From Nitrospira sp. (GTDB lineage Bacteria; Nitrospirota; Nitrospiria; Nitrospirales; Nitrospiraceae), in contig SWDH01000029.1 of assembly GCA_005116945.1 (NCBI GenBank), positions 272,054 through 317,627 of the forward strand: a DNA stretch of 45,574 nt. The letters are read 5' to 3'. Shown here in pieces: positions 1-8,575 of this stretch. Under the pieces are notes generated by a model. The model searched no databases and was not told the DNA's origin. It saw only the letters and a program-made list of their open reading frames with translations. The translations under genes and the position numbers were made by a program. Numbering within the stretch: the stretch's first letter is position 1; the number at the start of each line of letters is the position of its first letter.

Positions 1-346
1 CTTTGGCCGGCAGGTGCACGACTGTGATGGCCTGAAGATCCTGCTCCGACCCCGTATCCTTGATGATTCGCACCTCGGTGGGCATCGGGCGGAGTTCATC
101 TTCCATATAATCGAGCACCACGACTGTGCGACCGGTCGCCGGAATATCTTCGCAGAATTCCTTATTGCGCGTGTTGTCAGGCTGGTAGCCGGTAAAGTGC
201 ATGTTATACGGGCCGATCGTGAGTCTGCACATATCCTCGGCCAGTGCCAACCCTCCGTGAGCCTGAGCCTGCGAGGAGAGGAATGGCACCCCGATTGCCA
301 CCATCAACATGCACACCCCGAAAGGTTTGAGTAATTGCTTCACCAT
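1..346 (-). CDS. Secreted protein with mature N-terminal His-Gly (partial, runs off left edge)
   Basis: The first 115 residues are visible; the reading frame is open to the window edge. A GGAGG ribosome site precedes the ATG at 346. Residues 1-29 form a signal peptide ending in AQA, so the predicted mature protein starts with His-Gly. It then has Cys40, a YQP motif near residue 54 and an EFCEDIP motif near 63-69. The same landmarks in the same order (HG, C, YQP, E-F/Y-C-x-D-I-P, an R-I-hydrophobic-K segment) occur in the neighbour at 408-995, so the two are tandem paralogs. The family is not recognised. A mature N-terminal His is how CopC-like proteins, PmoB and LPMOs bind copper, but that function is only inferred here. 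Confidence 0.8.
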   Translation of the reverse strand, partial: MVKQLLKPFGVCMLMVAIGVPFLSSQAQAHGGLALAEDMCRLTIGPYNMHFTGYQPDNTRNKEFCEDIPATGRTVVVLDYMEDELRPMPTEVRIIKDTGSEQDLQAITVVHLPAK

Positions 347-407
347 TGCCAGAATCCTCCCTCTCGAATATTGAATCATATGCTCACGGGCTGGAATGCT
401 CGGTTCC

Positions 408-995
408 CTATGAACGGAGGGCGGTCCACCAAGTGCGTATCCACTTCGATCGTAGGAGTTTGTACAAGAGCCAAATTCCCAGCAGCACGCCCAGTGCTGG
501 GACGACTGTGGATTGCACCAGCTTCTGATAATCGACCATATTCACTCGCAAGAGATACTGGGGGCGCTTCATCAGATTCTGCTTTTCTGCAGAAATGATC
601 ACGGTATAGACGCCTTGAGCCAGCCTGGCTTCACCCCGGAGTACACCGTCTGGATGGGTGGTTGGGCGAATATCTGCCACAATCTGATCCTCTGCCTCGC
701 TGCTCCCGTTTCCTTTCACGATCCGCATTCCGACCAGCTCTTTGCGCAGCATCGGGTCGACAAGGTCTATGACCAGAAACGTGTCGCCTTCTTTGGGAAT
801 GTCGGTGCAGTATTCTTCTTTCAACTCATATTGCGGCTGATAGGCGCTGAGATGGATCAGCCGCTCTCCGATCCGGCGCAGGCACGGGTCGTCCTCTCCA
901 CTGGAGGCTCCATGGGCAATAACGACCTCCGGGTCGTACAATGCGGCAAGAAGCATGAGCACCGTAAGGCCTGCGCCTGTTACCTGCCTAATCAT
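408..995 (-). CDS. Secreted/membrane-anchored paralog with mature N-terminal His-Gly
   Basis: 195 residues. Residues 1-27 look like a signal peptide ending VIA, which would leave His28-Gly29 at the mature N-terminus. Cys38, YQP (about 52-54) and EYCTDIP (about 60-66) match the partial gene immediately downstream, 61 nt away on the same strand. A periplasmic beta-type domain is likely, followed by a C-terminal transmembrane helix (about residues 165-182) and a short basic tail, so the protein would be anchored facing the periplasm. The 284 nt upstream (996-1279) contain no convincing gene. The family is unrecognised; a copper-linked role is inferred from the N-terminal His only. Confidence 0.8.
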   Translation of the reverse strand: MIRQVTGAGLTVLMLLAALYDPEVVIAHGASSGEDDPCLRRIGERLIHLSAYQPQYELKEEYCTDIPKEGDTFLVIDLVDPMLRKELVGMRIVKGNGSSEAEDQIVADIRPTTHPDGVLRGEARLAQGVYTVIISAEKQNLMKRPQYLLRVNMVDYQKLVQSTVVPALGVLLGIWLLYKLLRSKWIRTWWTALRS

Positions 996-1279
996 AAATA
1001 TGCTGCGCCTTCCATGTGTGAGAGCGTGCGATGAATCCCTGCCCCGTATGGCGAACCCATTGCCAGCTCAACGTCTTGCTACATGACCCGATCTATGGGA
1101 TCACTATATGATGCCACTAAAGCAGGGCAAGATTCTAGTCCCCCTCGCGCTGTATCGTGTCTAAGAACCCTAGAAATGTGTTTCCGTTGGGTTTGTTCGT
1201 GTGAGGTTTCGAGAAATTGTCGTGACGCAATGAATTCACGAAGATTCGTTTTGAACAGGCGAGAGGATCATTCAAATCT

Positions 1280-1912
1280 TCAGCAGAGACCGGCTTTGCA
1301 ATCGGTCACTACGAGATTTGTGAGTTTTTCGCCTGCGTCGAGTTCGAGAATTAACCAGGCTAGGCCTGCTTGTTGTTCTTCTTTGTGAGGCCCTGATCCT
1401 TCTTCGATCAGGCTGACGAGATAGTAACGCCCGGCGGGGATTTTGGTGAACCAGAAATGTCCGGTCGGGTTGGCTCTGGTTGTGCGGAGATAGGGAATGA
1501 GGCGTTTTTCTGTCTGGAGCTTGGTCAGCGCCTCCTGCGGGCAATTGGCCGGAGTGCGTGGCGCTACGGTGCCGTCAGGGGAAGCAGTGGGCTCTGTCGT
1601 TGCACAGGATGTGGCTCTGACGTTGTGGTCAAACCAATAGTGGGTGTAGGGAGTGATAGGAACGAGATGGACTGGAGTACCTGGTTGAGTGATCGCCTTC
1701 CCGGAGGGAGATACGAGAAAGGCTTGTCCGGTCAGAGACCCTCGCCCTTTTTGTTTGTACGAGAATAAATCTTTTTCGTTCAGGATGGGAGGCTGTGTGG
1801 TCTTGGCAGGAGATGCGGTGCTCGGTTCGGCGGCCTGTGCATAGTTGGAGCACAAGCTTCCTAGCAAGAGCGCGATGGCTACGGCACATTGGAGTTGGTT
1901 ATGCAGTGGCAT
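1280..1912 (-). CDS. Secreted hypothetical protein
   Basis: 210 residues with a signal peptide (about 1-27, ending QAA). A Pro/Thr-rich linker follows, then a beta-rich domain with a GHFWFTKIPAGRYYLVS stretch (about residues 150-167). That pattern resembles carboxypeptidase-regulatory-like / transthyretin-like folds, in which a G-x-F-x-F-x-x-L/I-P-x-G-x-Y motif is typical. Two Cys pairs (near 102/119 and 204/210) could form periplasmic disulfides. It starts 5 nt after the stop of ftrB on the same strand, so the two are probably cotranscribed. Its specific role is unknown. Confidence 0.75.
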   Translation of the reverse strand: MPLHNQLQCAVAIALLLGSLCSNYAQAAEPSTASPAKTTQPPILNEKDLFSYKQKGRGSLTGQAFLVSPSGKAITQPGTPVHLVPITPYTHYWFDHNVRATSCATTEPTASPDGTVAPRTPANCPQEALTKLQTEKRLIPYLRTTRANPTGHFWFTKIPAGRYYLVSLIEEGSGPHKEEQQAGLAWLILELDAGEKLTNLVVTDCKAGLC

Positions 1913-1917
1913 TGCCG

Positions 1918-2361
1918 TTACGAAGTCGTAGATGAGGATGATGACTCTGTTTCATCAGAGGATAGCGGCGCAACTGCGGCTTTATGTCTGAGGGCGCGGC
2001 CTTTATCGGGGGTCGGGTCGGTGACGATCCCGTAGACTTCACGGCCTTCGTGGCCTTCCGGGAGATATTCCGTGATCGGCAAGCCGTCTTCACGCACAAA
2101 TAATAGGCAGTGGCAGTATTTGTAGATCTGCATTTCGTCGCAGGCGCACATCCAGCGGCGGAGTTTGGCTTCTGCTGGCTTGTCCTTGTAGAAGTTGCAG
2201 GGGCAGAGTGGTTTGCCAAGTTCGTCCACATGCATCGCGAGCCCCTTGACCACGGCTTCGGTGACGGCAGGCATGGGATGCATAGTTGTCCCGCTCTTTT
2301 CCGCGAATCCCTTTGCAAACTTCCACATCTTGTCGAGACTCTCTTGCTTAGGCTCGGCCAT
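1918..2361 (-). CDS. ftrB: Ferredoxin:thioredoxin reductase, catalytic (beta) subunit
   Basis: 147 residues. The FTR catalytic-subunit signature is complete: CPC (residues about 53-55), CAC (about 72-74) and CHC (about 83-85). These supply the 4Fe-4S ligands and the redox-active disulfide that passes electrons from reduced ferredoxin to thioredoxin. The family is usually about 100-120 residues; the extra length is a Ser/Thr-rich C-terminal tail of low complexity (last ~14 residues). No variable (alpha) subunit is encoded nearby, as in other non-photosynthetic bacteria with stand-alone FtrB-like proteins. A GGAGT-type site precedes the ATG. Repeat copy R1 begins 15 nt upstream and occupies the whole promoter region. 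Confidence 0.9.
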   Translation of the reverse strand: MAEPKQESLDKMWKFAKGFAEKSGTTMHPMPAVTEAVVKGLAMHVDELGKPLCPCNFYKDKPAEAKLRRWMCACDEMQIYKYCHCLLFVREDGLPITEYLPEGHEGREVYGIVTDPTPDKGRALRHKAAVAPLSSDETESSSSSTTS

Positions 2362-2375
2362 TGCAACTCCTTTCG

Positions 2376-2584
2376 CAGGATGCTGAAAAAGCCCGCAAGC
2401 GGCGTTCTCGCATCGCTCAGAGGCTCAACATTGAGAGGCACGCCTCGGATATTCGAAATACTGAAGGGGCTTATCCGTTCGCTAAGATTCATTGCACGGG
2501 CGAACGGTTACACGAAGTGCGGTCCGTACCTCCTCGCCTCTTCGCTCGCTGCGGCCTTGCCGGCCGGTCTTTTTGAGCATCCTG
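2376..2584 (+). repeat. Dispersed palindromic repeat, long form (R1)
   Basis: The ends are inverted repeats: CAGGATGCTGAAAAAG on the left and CTTTTTGAGCATCCTG on the right. Between them an internal hairpin CCGTTCGC (2475-2482) pairs with GCGAACGG (2500-2507), followed by a conserved CACGAAGTGCGG block and CTCGCTGCGGCC. The same order is present in R2 (8169-8424), while the short copies lack the middle. It lies between the divergent ftrB and norD-like genes. ORFs across it are unlikely to be real. The 196 nt from 2585 to the norD start hold nothing recognisable. Confidence 0.85.
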
Positions 2585-2780
2585 ACCCATCGTGGCATCA
2601 GTGCCATTTTGTGATATTTCTTCGCTGTTTTCCGTATGAGCCGAGTTTTCCATAAGCAGTTGGTCAAAGATATTGGGCGAGAGGCTAAAAAAGCCTGCGC
2701 CGCTGAGACGCAGTTTACAAGCGGCAGGTCGTCCTTTACAATCCAACACTTCCTGCAAATTCTATTGGACTGGTTCAAGG

Positions 2781-5700
2781 ATGGAGATATCAAATACCCG
2801 TCAGCGATTGATTGCCAAGTTGGCAGAGGAACTGGGGTTGGCCACAGGCCAGCAACTCGTGTCTTGTCTTGCCGGCTCCACGACGGAGCCGAACCAGGTG
2901 GACGGTATCTCTCTGTTGCTGGATGAATTGATGGAGATCTCCCCCAAAGTAGTTCGTGCCGCAATCGAGTCGTTTCCCGATTTGCAACAGCGGGGCTGCC
3001 TCAGCGATGCGGTGGCCTGGCTGGATCTGGGAATTGTGTTGGCCGAATCTTCCGGTGCGATCGGATTGAAGTATTTTAAAGAGAGCCCGCTGGTTCTGGG
3101 GATGATCGAGCCATTATCGGTTCGATCGGTGGTGCTGAATAGGGCTCTGGAGTTAGCCGAGCGCGATGCGAATGTCGCGCTGGAGTTTCTCCGCATATCA
3201 CCGGACATGGTGAGGGTGATTCCGTCGGATCAGCTCGAGGCCTGGTTGGAAATCGGGCTTGAGCTGACGCAGGTCGATTTCGTCGTGGCACTGGAGTACA
3301 TTCGCCAAATTCCTGCAGTGGCCCGAGTGTTGCCGATTCAGCAGGCCAGAGCTTGGGCGATGTTCGGGTTGAAACTGATTTCCCGGAACAGTTTTGGCAA
3401 GACGGACTATTTTGGGACTGTCGAATTCCTCCGCACCAGCCCCCTCATTCTCGGCGATCACGACGATCTCTCGGTGCGGGCCAAGGTCCTCACGGTTGGG
3501 TCGTTGCTGGCCGAACGTGATCCTGGGGCTGGCATTGCCTGGTTATCGGAGTCGCCGCGCCTGTTGCGGGCCGTGTCGAATGAAGGCTGGCGATTAAAAA
3601 TATTGCAGTACGGGGCGCTGGTAGCAGAGCGCGACGCAGACACGGCGCTGGCCTATTTGCGGCGTGCGCCTGAACTGGTTTGCGTGATCGGCGAGTCTGC
3701 TGAAGCCATGGCTCGCTTCGAGGCCTGGTTTACCGCCGGGATGGAAGTTCTGGCCTATAGTGTCGAAGGAGCCAGAGCCTACTTTGCGCTGGAGTCTCAG
3801 AAGGCACTGAGGTCGGTGGAAGCGGCGTTAAGCGGGGTGCCGCTTCGGCAGGTAGCCCGCACGGTGAAGCTCTTTGTGCAGGGGCTTTGCGGAACGGATC
3901 TGACGATTCAGGCGCTCCCTGATTCGCTGAATCAGGAGATGCCGATGCGGGCCACAGTGAGCCAAGACGGGCGCATCATCTCACTGCCTGCACTCCTCCG
4001 TCGTTACCCCACGGTCGAGGAGAATACGCGCTTGTACTTGGTGATGGCGGCGCACGAAGCGGGACACGTGGAGTTTGGAACCTACCGGCTGACCCTTGAA
4101 CCGTTCGCGGACTTGGTCCTGGCTCTGCGCCAGAAGTATGGCAAGTTGAGGGAGGCTGCACCGGACACCTTGGCGGCGCTGTTTCGGCTGTATCCCCATC
4201 CGGGATTGATTCAAGATCTGTGGATGCTTGCAGAGGATGCACGGGTGGAATTTTTACTTCAGCGAGAGTACCCGGGGCTTCAACGTGACTTGCAGAGATT
4301 GGCGTTGGAGGCGGTTGCGACACGATCGCTGACACACGGGCTGACGGTCAAAGAGCTTGTTGTCGATCAATTGCTCCAGCTCTCGACCGCTGCCTCGCAG
4401 CCCGTCGCCATTCACGAAACCATCAAGGATGAGATTGCCGTCCTCTGGCCGATGTGCCAGAGGATTCTTTCTCCAGCCGCAACGGCAGAAGAGGCTGTGC
4501 GCGTGGCTCATGCTCTCTATCTTCGGCTCGAAGAGTTGCTGGCACCAAAGGGCGCGATGATCCAAGCCGATACGAAGGATGAGGCATCAAAGGAACTGGG
4601 TGTTGGTCCATCTGCGTCCGAACAGACAGGTGAAGATTATCGCCCTGTGACCAACTGGGTCTATCGTGGGGCGATGAATCCTGAGTTCATTCGTCAGCAC
4701 GATCAGGACGGACAAGCATCAGACGATCAAAAACAGTCAGAGGACATTGAGCACATGGCGAGTGCCGCTGGAGGAGCACAGGAGTCGTCAGCGCAGGGGC
4801 AACGGAATCGAGAAGGCACGCATACGGAAGCTGAAAGTGGCAGACTTGCTGGGGGGCGGCAGTTGTCCTCACATGTGGAAGAACTCCTGGCCTTAGAGGT
4901 CGAACAGCCGAGGCTAGTTGATTATGCTGGGCCAGGCGATCATGCGGTGCGGTATCCGGAATGGGATCAAGGGATCGATGACTATCGCCTCAACTGGTGT
5001 CGCGTCGTCGGGCGCGCCGCGGAGGAGGGCAGCGGGGATATCGTGGGGGCCACATTGAGTGCGCATGGGAGTGCAGTCTCGGCCCTTCGACGATTTTTCG
5101 AAGGTCTGAGGCCGCCGGGGCTGCGGCGTGTGTCGGGCCAATCTGACGGTGACGATCTTGATGTGGACGCGGCGGTTCGTCTGTGCGCTGAGCGGGTGGC
5201 GGGAGCAGATCTGTCGGACAGAATTTTCGTGAGGCGGGAGAGAAAAGAACGGGATGTTGCCGCCGCATTTCTCGTTGACGTGAGTGGGTCAACCAGCCGC
5301 CAATTGGCCAGTGGCCGTCGTGTCATCGATTTGGAGAAGGAGGGGCTGGTGCTCTTGTGTGAGGCGCTCGAAGCGGTTGGAGATTGCTATGCACTCTACG
5401 GCTATTCGGGCCAAGGCCGCGGGCACGTGGATTTCCTGGTGATCAAAGATTTTGACGATCGGTTGAGTGGGAAAGCGGCGCAGCGTTTGGGTGGCCTGGC
5501 TCCGATGCGGCAAAACCGTGATGGAGCGGCTATTCGCCACGCCACTGCCAAATTGCTGGAGCGAGAGGCTCGGACGCGGTTGCTCGTTCTTATCAGCGAT
5601 GGGCGTCCGCTTGACGATGGCTATAAAGATGAGTACTCGCTGGAAGATACCAAAGTTGCATTACGGGAGGCGCGTCAGCGAGGAGTGCATCCGTTCTGTA

Positions 5701-5828
5701 TCACGATTGATCGGGAGGCCGATGGCTATGTCCGGAGAATGTATGGAGATGTACAGTTCGCGGTCATCGATCATCTCGAAGCGTTACCGACGCGATTGCC
5801 CTGGATCTATCAACGGCTGACGACGTAA
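2781..5828 (+). CDS. NorD/CbbO-like VWA-domain protein with helical-repeat N-terminus
   Basis: 1015 residues from the ATG at 2781; the frame is open further upstream but that part looks non-coding. The first ~370 residues are a tandem array of about 38-residue alpha-helical units, with recurrent A-x-x-Y/F-L-R/S-x-S/A-P followed by W-x-x-x-G. A conserved NorD/CbbO middle domain follows, with an HEAGH motif near 424. A charged Gln/Glu-rich linker (about 615-690) leads to a C-terminal von Willebrand A domain with a MIDAS DVSGS near 832 and a distal LISDGRP. NorD and CbbO work with a MoxR-type AAA+ partner (NorQ/CbbQ) to activate metalloenzymes. No such partner is encoded in this window, so the client is unknown. 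The call rests on domain architecture. Confidence 0.85.
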   Translation: MEISNTRQRLIAKLAEELGLATGQQLVSCLAGSTTEPNQVDGISLLLDELMEISPKVVRAAIESFPDLQQRGCLSDAVAWLDLGIVLAESSGAIGLKYFKESPLVLGMIEPLSVRSVVLNRALELAERDANVALEFLRISPDMVRVIPSDQLEAWLEIGLELTQVDFVVALEYIRQIPAVARVLPIQQARAWAMFGLKLISRNSFGKTDYFGTVEFLRTSPLILGDHDDLSVRAKVLTVGSLLAERDPGAGIAWLSESPRLLRAVSNEGWRLKILQYGALVAERDADTALAYLRRAPELVCVIGESAEAMARFEAWFTAGMEVLAYSVEGARAYFALESQKALRSVEAALSGVPLRQVARTVKLFVQGLCGTDLTIQALPDSLNQEMPMRATVSQDGRIISLPALLRRYPTVEENTRLYLVMAAHEAGHVEFGTYRLTLEPFADLVLALRQKYGKLREAAPDTLAALFRLYPHPGLIQDLWMLAEDARVEFLLQREYPGLQRDLQRLALEAVATRSLTHGLTVKELVVDQLLQLSTAASQPVAIHETIKDEIAVLWPMCQRILSPAATAEEAVRVAHALYLRLEELLAPKGAMIQADTKDEASKELGVGPSASEQTGEDYRPVTNWVYRGAMNPEFIRQHDQDGQASDDQKQSEDIEHMASAAGGAQESSAQGQRNREGTHTEAESGRLAGGRQLSSHVEELLALEVEQPRLVDYAGPGDHAVRYPEWDQGIDDYRLNWCRVVGRAAEEGSGDIVGATLSAHGSAVSALRRFFEGLRPPGLRRVSGQSDGDDLDVDAAVRLCAERVAGADLSDRIFVRRERKERDVAAAFLVDVSGSTSRQLASGRRVIDLEKEGLVLLCEALEAVGDCYALYGYSGQGRGHVDFLVIKDFDDRLSGKAAQRLGGLAPMRQNRDGAAIRHATAKLLEREARTRLLVLISDGRPLDDGYKDEYSLEDTKVALREARQRGVHPFCITIDREADGYVRRMYGDVQFAVIDHLEALPTRLPWIYQRLTT

Positions 5829-5831
5829 AAC

Positions 5832-5916
5832 GTGAAAGGTAAAAAGTGAGAAGGAGAAGAATGGTTACGCGGCAATCTGGAGCCAGACATTTCACCTGTA
5901 ACGTTTCACTTTTTAC
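5832..5916. repeat. Inverted pair of degenerate heptamer tandem repeats
   Basis: Left array 5832-5852 reads GTGAAAG, GTAAAAA, GTGAGAA. Right array 5889-5916 reads ATTTCAC, CTGTAAC, GTTTCAC, TTTTTAC. Each unit keeps the consensus NNYTMAC or its reverse complement with strict 7-nt periodicity, and the two arrays can pair into a hairpin. It fills the gap between the norD-like gene and the next gene, so it could also act as a transcription end. Confidence 0.65.
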
Positions 5917-5928
5917 ACGCGAGAGAAG

Positions 5929-6336
5929 ATGGCGAATTCAATAGAGCGACCCACAGTTCCACCTTGGCTGTACAAACTGTTTACGGGGCATCAGTATCCC
6001 TATGTCCGTCGATTGGCAAAGTTTGCCCAGCCGATCAAACCGGGAGAAGATCGCCAGGAGCCGACGAAGGATCTGATCGAGGCCAAGTTTTGGGAAGTCT
6101 ATCCCCGCTGTTGGGCCAAGATTCTTCAGGAAGTGAAAGTAGGGATGATCGTGGTCTTTCACGACCTTGGTGAGTATCCCGCCGGAGGGTATCAAGAATT
6201 GGTCGATGATCCGGACGCGTTTCTGGCAAAGACGTATGGTAAGAAGAAGATCAAAGTGAATTTCTATGATGGGGATAATTTCGTCTGCACGATCAACTTT
6301 AAAGTCGCAGGCTGGACAGAGCATGAACATTCGTGA
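5929..6336 (+). CDS. Conserved hypothetical protein
   Basis: 135 residues, soluble, no signal peptide or membrane segment. It is rich in aromatic and charged residues (PPWLYKLFTG near the start, WTEHEHS at the end), with a basic stretch near 105-110. A GAGAGAAG site precedes the ATG. It sits alone between the norD-like gene and mdh, flanked on both sides by heptamer arrays (5832-5916 and 6362-6382). I do not recognise the family. Typical codon use and a clean reading frame support a real gene. Confidence 0.7.
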   Translation: MANSIERPTVPPWLYKLFTGHQYPYVRRLAKFAQPIKPGEDRQEPTKDLIEAKFWEVYPRCWAKILQEVKVGMIVVFHDLGEYPAGGYQELVDDPDAFLAKTYGKKKIKVNFYDGDNFVCTINFKVAGWTEHEHS

Positions 6337-6361
6337 GGGGTGAGGCGTAAGGGGGTACTAC

Positions 6362-6382
6362 GTTTTACATTTCACGTTTCAC
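6362..6382 (+). repeat. Heptamer tandem repeat, three units
   Basis: GTTTTAC, ATTTCAC, GTTTCAC in exact 7-nt register, ending 12 nt before the mdh start. Same NNYTMAC consensus as the arrays at 5889-5916 and 40489-40516. Its position inside the mdh leader places it just upstream of the GAGGAG ribosome site. Confidence 0.6.
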
Positions 6383-6394
6383 GAGGAGTCGATA

Positions 6395-7333
6395 ATGGGG
6401 AGACCGAAGATTACGGTGGTGGGTGCAGGGAACGTCGGAGGCACGACGGCGCAGCGGCTGGCCGAGAAGGACGAGTACGAGGTGGTGCTTGTCGATATTG
6501 CCGAGGGTGTCCCGCAAGGCAAGGCGCTCGATATCACACAGGCTGGGCCAGTTTGCGGCTATAGTACCCGCGTGGTGGGTACGAACGGCTATGATGAAAC
6601 GGCGGGCTCGTCAGTGGCGGTGATCACCTCCGGAATCCCGCGCAAGCCCGGGATGAGCCGTGACGAGTTGTTGACCACGAACGCGAAGATCGTGAAGTCA
6701 GTCGTGTCTGCGCTGGTGTCTCGATCGCCGAATATCATTCTGATTCTCGTCACCAACCCGCTTGATGCGATGGTCCATGTGGCGCGTCGCGTGAGTGGAT
6801 TGCCGAAGTCTCGGATCTTGGGTATGGCGGGAGTGCTTGATTCCGCCCGCATGCGTGCATTTATCGCCGCGGAATTGAGTGTGTCGGGTTCTGACGTGGC
6901 TGCGATGGTTCTGGGTGGGCATGGCGATACGATGGTGCCGTTGTCACGCTATACGATGGTCAAGGGGAAGCCGGTCTCGGAGTTGATGTCAAACGACCGG
7001 TTGGAGGCGGTGGTAAAGCGGACACGCGAGGGGGGCGCTGAAATCGTAGGCCTGTTAAAAACGGGCAGCGCGTTCTATGCGCCGTCAGCCTCGGCGGTCG
7101 ATATGGTCGAGGCGATCATGAAGGACCAGAAGCGGGTGGTGCCCTGTGCGGTGCTCTGCGAGGGCGAGTATGGATTGCAGGATGTCATCGTTGGGGTGCC
7201 GGTTAAGTTGGGCCGAGGCGGGGCGGAACAGATTGTCGAGTATGAGTTGACGGCGGAGGAGCGAGCGGCATTGGAAACTTCTGCCGGTGCGGTGCGCGAG
7301 CTTTGCGCGGCGGTCGATCGTCTCATGGCGTAA
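6395..7333 (+). CDS. mdh: Malate dehydrogenase (LDH-like type)
   Basis: 312 residues, the usual length. Interconverts malate and oxaloacetate with NAD in the TCA cycle. Visible motifs are a Rossmann GAGNVGG (about 10-16), the substrate-binding loop [14 protein letters not shown] (about 79-92) with its two arginines, VTNPLD (about 118-123) and the catalytic His in GGHGDTMV (about 173-180). The Arg in the specificity loop is what separates malate from lactate enzymes. GAGGAG lies 6 nt before the ATG, so the start is well supported. No other TCA gene is adjacent. Confidence 0.95.
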   Translation: MGRPKITVVGAGNVGGTTAQRLAEKDEYEVVLVDIAEGVPQGKALDITQAGPVCGYSTRVVGTNGYDETAGSSVAVITSGIPRKPGMSRDELLTTNAKIVKSVVSALVSRSPNIILILVTNPLDAMVHVARRVSGLPKSRILGMAGVLDSARMRAFIAAELSVSGSDVAAMVLGGHGDTMVPLSRYTMVKGKPVSELMSNDRLEAVVKRTREGGAEIVGLLKTGSAFYAPSASAVDMVEAIMKDQKRVVPCAVLCEGEYGLQDVIVGVPVKLGRGGAEQIVEYELTAEERAALETSAGAVRELCAAVDRLMA

Positions 7334-7456
7334 GTAGTTTCAGCCAGGATTCGTTCACAAGAATCGGTTGGATGCATCGCCGTTCTGGTGTTTGACAGGA
7401 GTAGAGCGACTGCTGTACAGAAAGCAGTGTAGTTGTGCGCTAAACGAGGAGATGTC

Positions 7457-8044
7457 ATGAAATTTCTTGAAGATCCGATGCAGACGATCGCCGTAGGGTT
7501 TGGGCTCGCGATGATCTTGATTATGGGGTATCTGGCCATGGTTGGCATACCAGTCGGCGATGCCGATTGGTTTGGCCTGATGCTCCGATGGGTCCATTTC
7601 CTGGCAGGAATCGTGTGGATCGGGATGCTGTATTTTTTCAACCTGGTCAATGCGGCGTTCTTGAAGAGCTTGGATGGCCCTACAAAGAACATTGTGATTC
7701 CCAAGTTGATGCCTGCCGCGCTGGGTTGGTTCCGTCATGGTGCCACGATTACGGTGCTTGCGGGGATTGTGCTGTATCTCTATATGTATCAAAGAGGCGG
7801 GACTGGGGCGATTGCATTGGGAATCGGCGGCCTATTGGGTATCATCATGATGGCCAATGTTCACGCGATTATTTGGCCGAATCAACGAAGGATTATTGCG
7901 GCCGTGACGGCAGCCGCTCAGGGGACTCCTGCGCCGCCGGAAATGGCACAGTGGGGTCGGACCGCGCTCCTTGCTTCACGAGTCAACTTTATGTTGTCGA
8001 TCCCCATGCTGTTATTCATGGGGGCTGGCAGCCACCTCAGGTAA
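7457..8044 (+). CDS. Membrane protein of the urate hydroxylase (PuuD) N-terminal type
   Basis: 195 residues from the ATG at 7457, which follows an AACGAGGAG ribosome site. Five or so hydrophobic helices are visible (about 8-30, 40-62, 85-105, 112-135, 172-190). Conserved polar residues lie in or near membrane segments: RWVHFLAGIVWIGML (about 44-58), WFRHG (about 90) and ANVHAIIWPNQRRI (about 133-147). The last is typical of the urate-oxidase N-terminal membrane domain. Full PuuD proteins also carry a C-terminal cytochrome c domain; this one ends after the membrane part, so urate oxidation is not established. Broad family confidence is good, function low. Confidence 0.75.
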   Translation: MKFLEDPMQTIAVGFGLAMILIMGYLAMVGIPVGDADWFGLMLRWVHFLAGIVWIGMLYFFNLVNAAFLKSLDGPTKNIVIPKLMPAALGWFRHGATITVLAGIVLYLYMYQRGGTGAIALGIGGLLGIIMMANVHAIIWPNQRRIIAAVTAAAQGTPAPPEMAQWGRTALLASRVNFMLSIPMLLFMGAGSHLR

Positions 8045-8168
8045 GATGCTGGTCGATATGCCGGCGGGAAGTCCCGCCGGTAATCAGATGAGTGCCCACC
8101 GCTGTTTTCACCCTCTTGAATTTGGCCGCTGAAGCGTATTTTTGGCAACAACTTCGACGGCCTGGATA

Positions 8169-8424
8169 CAGAATGCTCAAAAATCCGTTCAGCAAGGCCG
8201 CAGCGAGTGACGTGCCGAGGAGGTACCCACCGCACTTCGTGGGGCCGTTCGCCCATTCAATCAATGGATCTTGGCGAACGGAAAACCCCTCCAGCACTTC
8301 AGACATCCGAGAATCTCATCGGTACGTTGAGGATCTGAACGATGCGAGAACGATGCATGGGAATAGGCGCGTCTTGGCGCGCTAGGGCTGGGAGGGTGAG
8401 AAGGGCGGCTTTTTCAGCATTCTG
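8169..8424 (-). repeat. Dispersed palindromic repeat, long form (R2)
   Basis: 256 bp in minus orientation. The ends are CAGAATGCTGAAAAAG and ATTTTTGAGCATTCTG (read on the minus strand). It contains the same internal hairpin (CCGTTCGCC pairing with GGGCGAACGG) and CACGAAGTGCGG block as R1. It occupies most of the 531-nt gap between 8044 and 8576. The flanks of that gap hold nothing else apart from the promoter at 8506 and a short palindrome AGGGCCGTGGCCCT near 8454. Unlike the short copies it is not sense to a preceding gene. Confidence 0.85.
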
Positions 8425-8505
8425 TTGGTGGCCCATATGGCCAGTTTCTTTATAGGGCCGTGGCCCTAAGTCATTGAGATTCAGGCCTATTGTCCTGTCA
8501 TTGCC

Positions 8506-8535
8506 TTGACGATTACCGGCCAGGCACTCTATAGT
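8506..8535 (+). promoter_or_regulatory. Sigma70-type promoter upstream of nuoF-like gene
   Basis: TTGACG (8506-8511) and TATAGT (8530-8535) are separated by 18 nt. The -10 lies about 40 nt before the ATG of the NuoF-like gene, which also has an AAGGAAGG ribosome site. Confidence 0.55.
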
Positions 8536-8575
8536 GTAGTTTCATTCGTTGAAATAAACAGGTAAGGAAGGACGC

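Noticed and set aside
2110-2655. Long ORFs across R1 and R2 with similar peptides (for example KCGxYLLxxSLAAAL)
   Set aside because: Similarity comes from the shared repeat DNA; frames lack ribosome sites and conflict with structured palindromes.
2673-2780. Upstream extension of the norD-like gene by 36 codons
   Set aside because: The extension lacks family-like sequence and has no ribosome site; the ATG at 2781 starts the helical repeat region directly.
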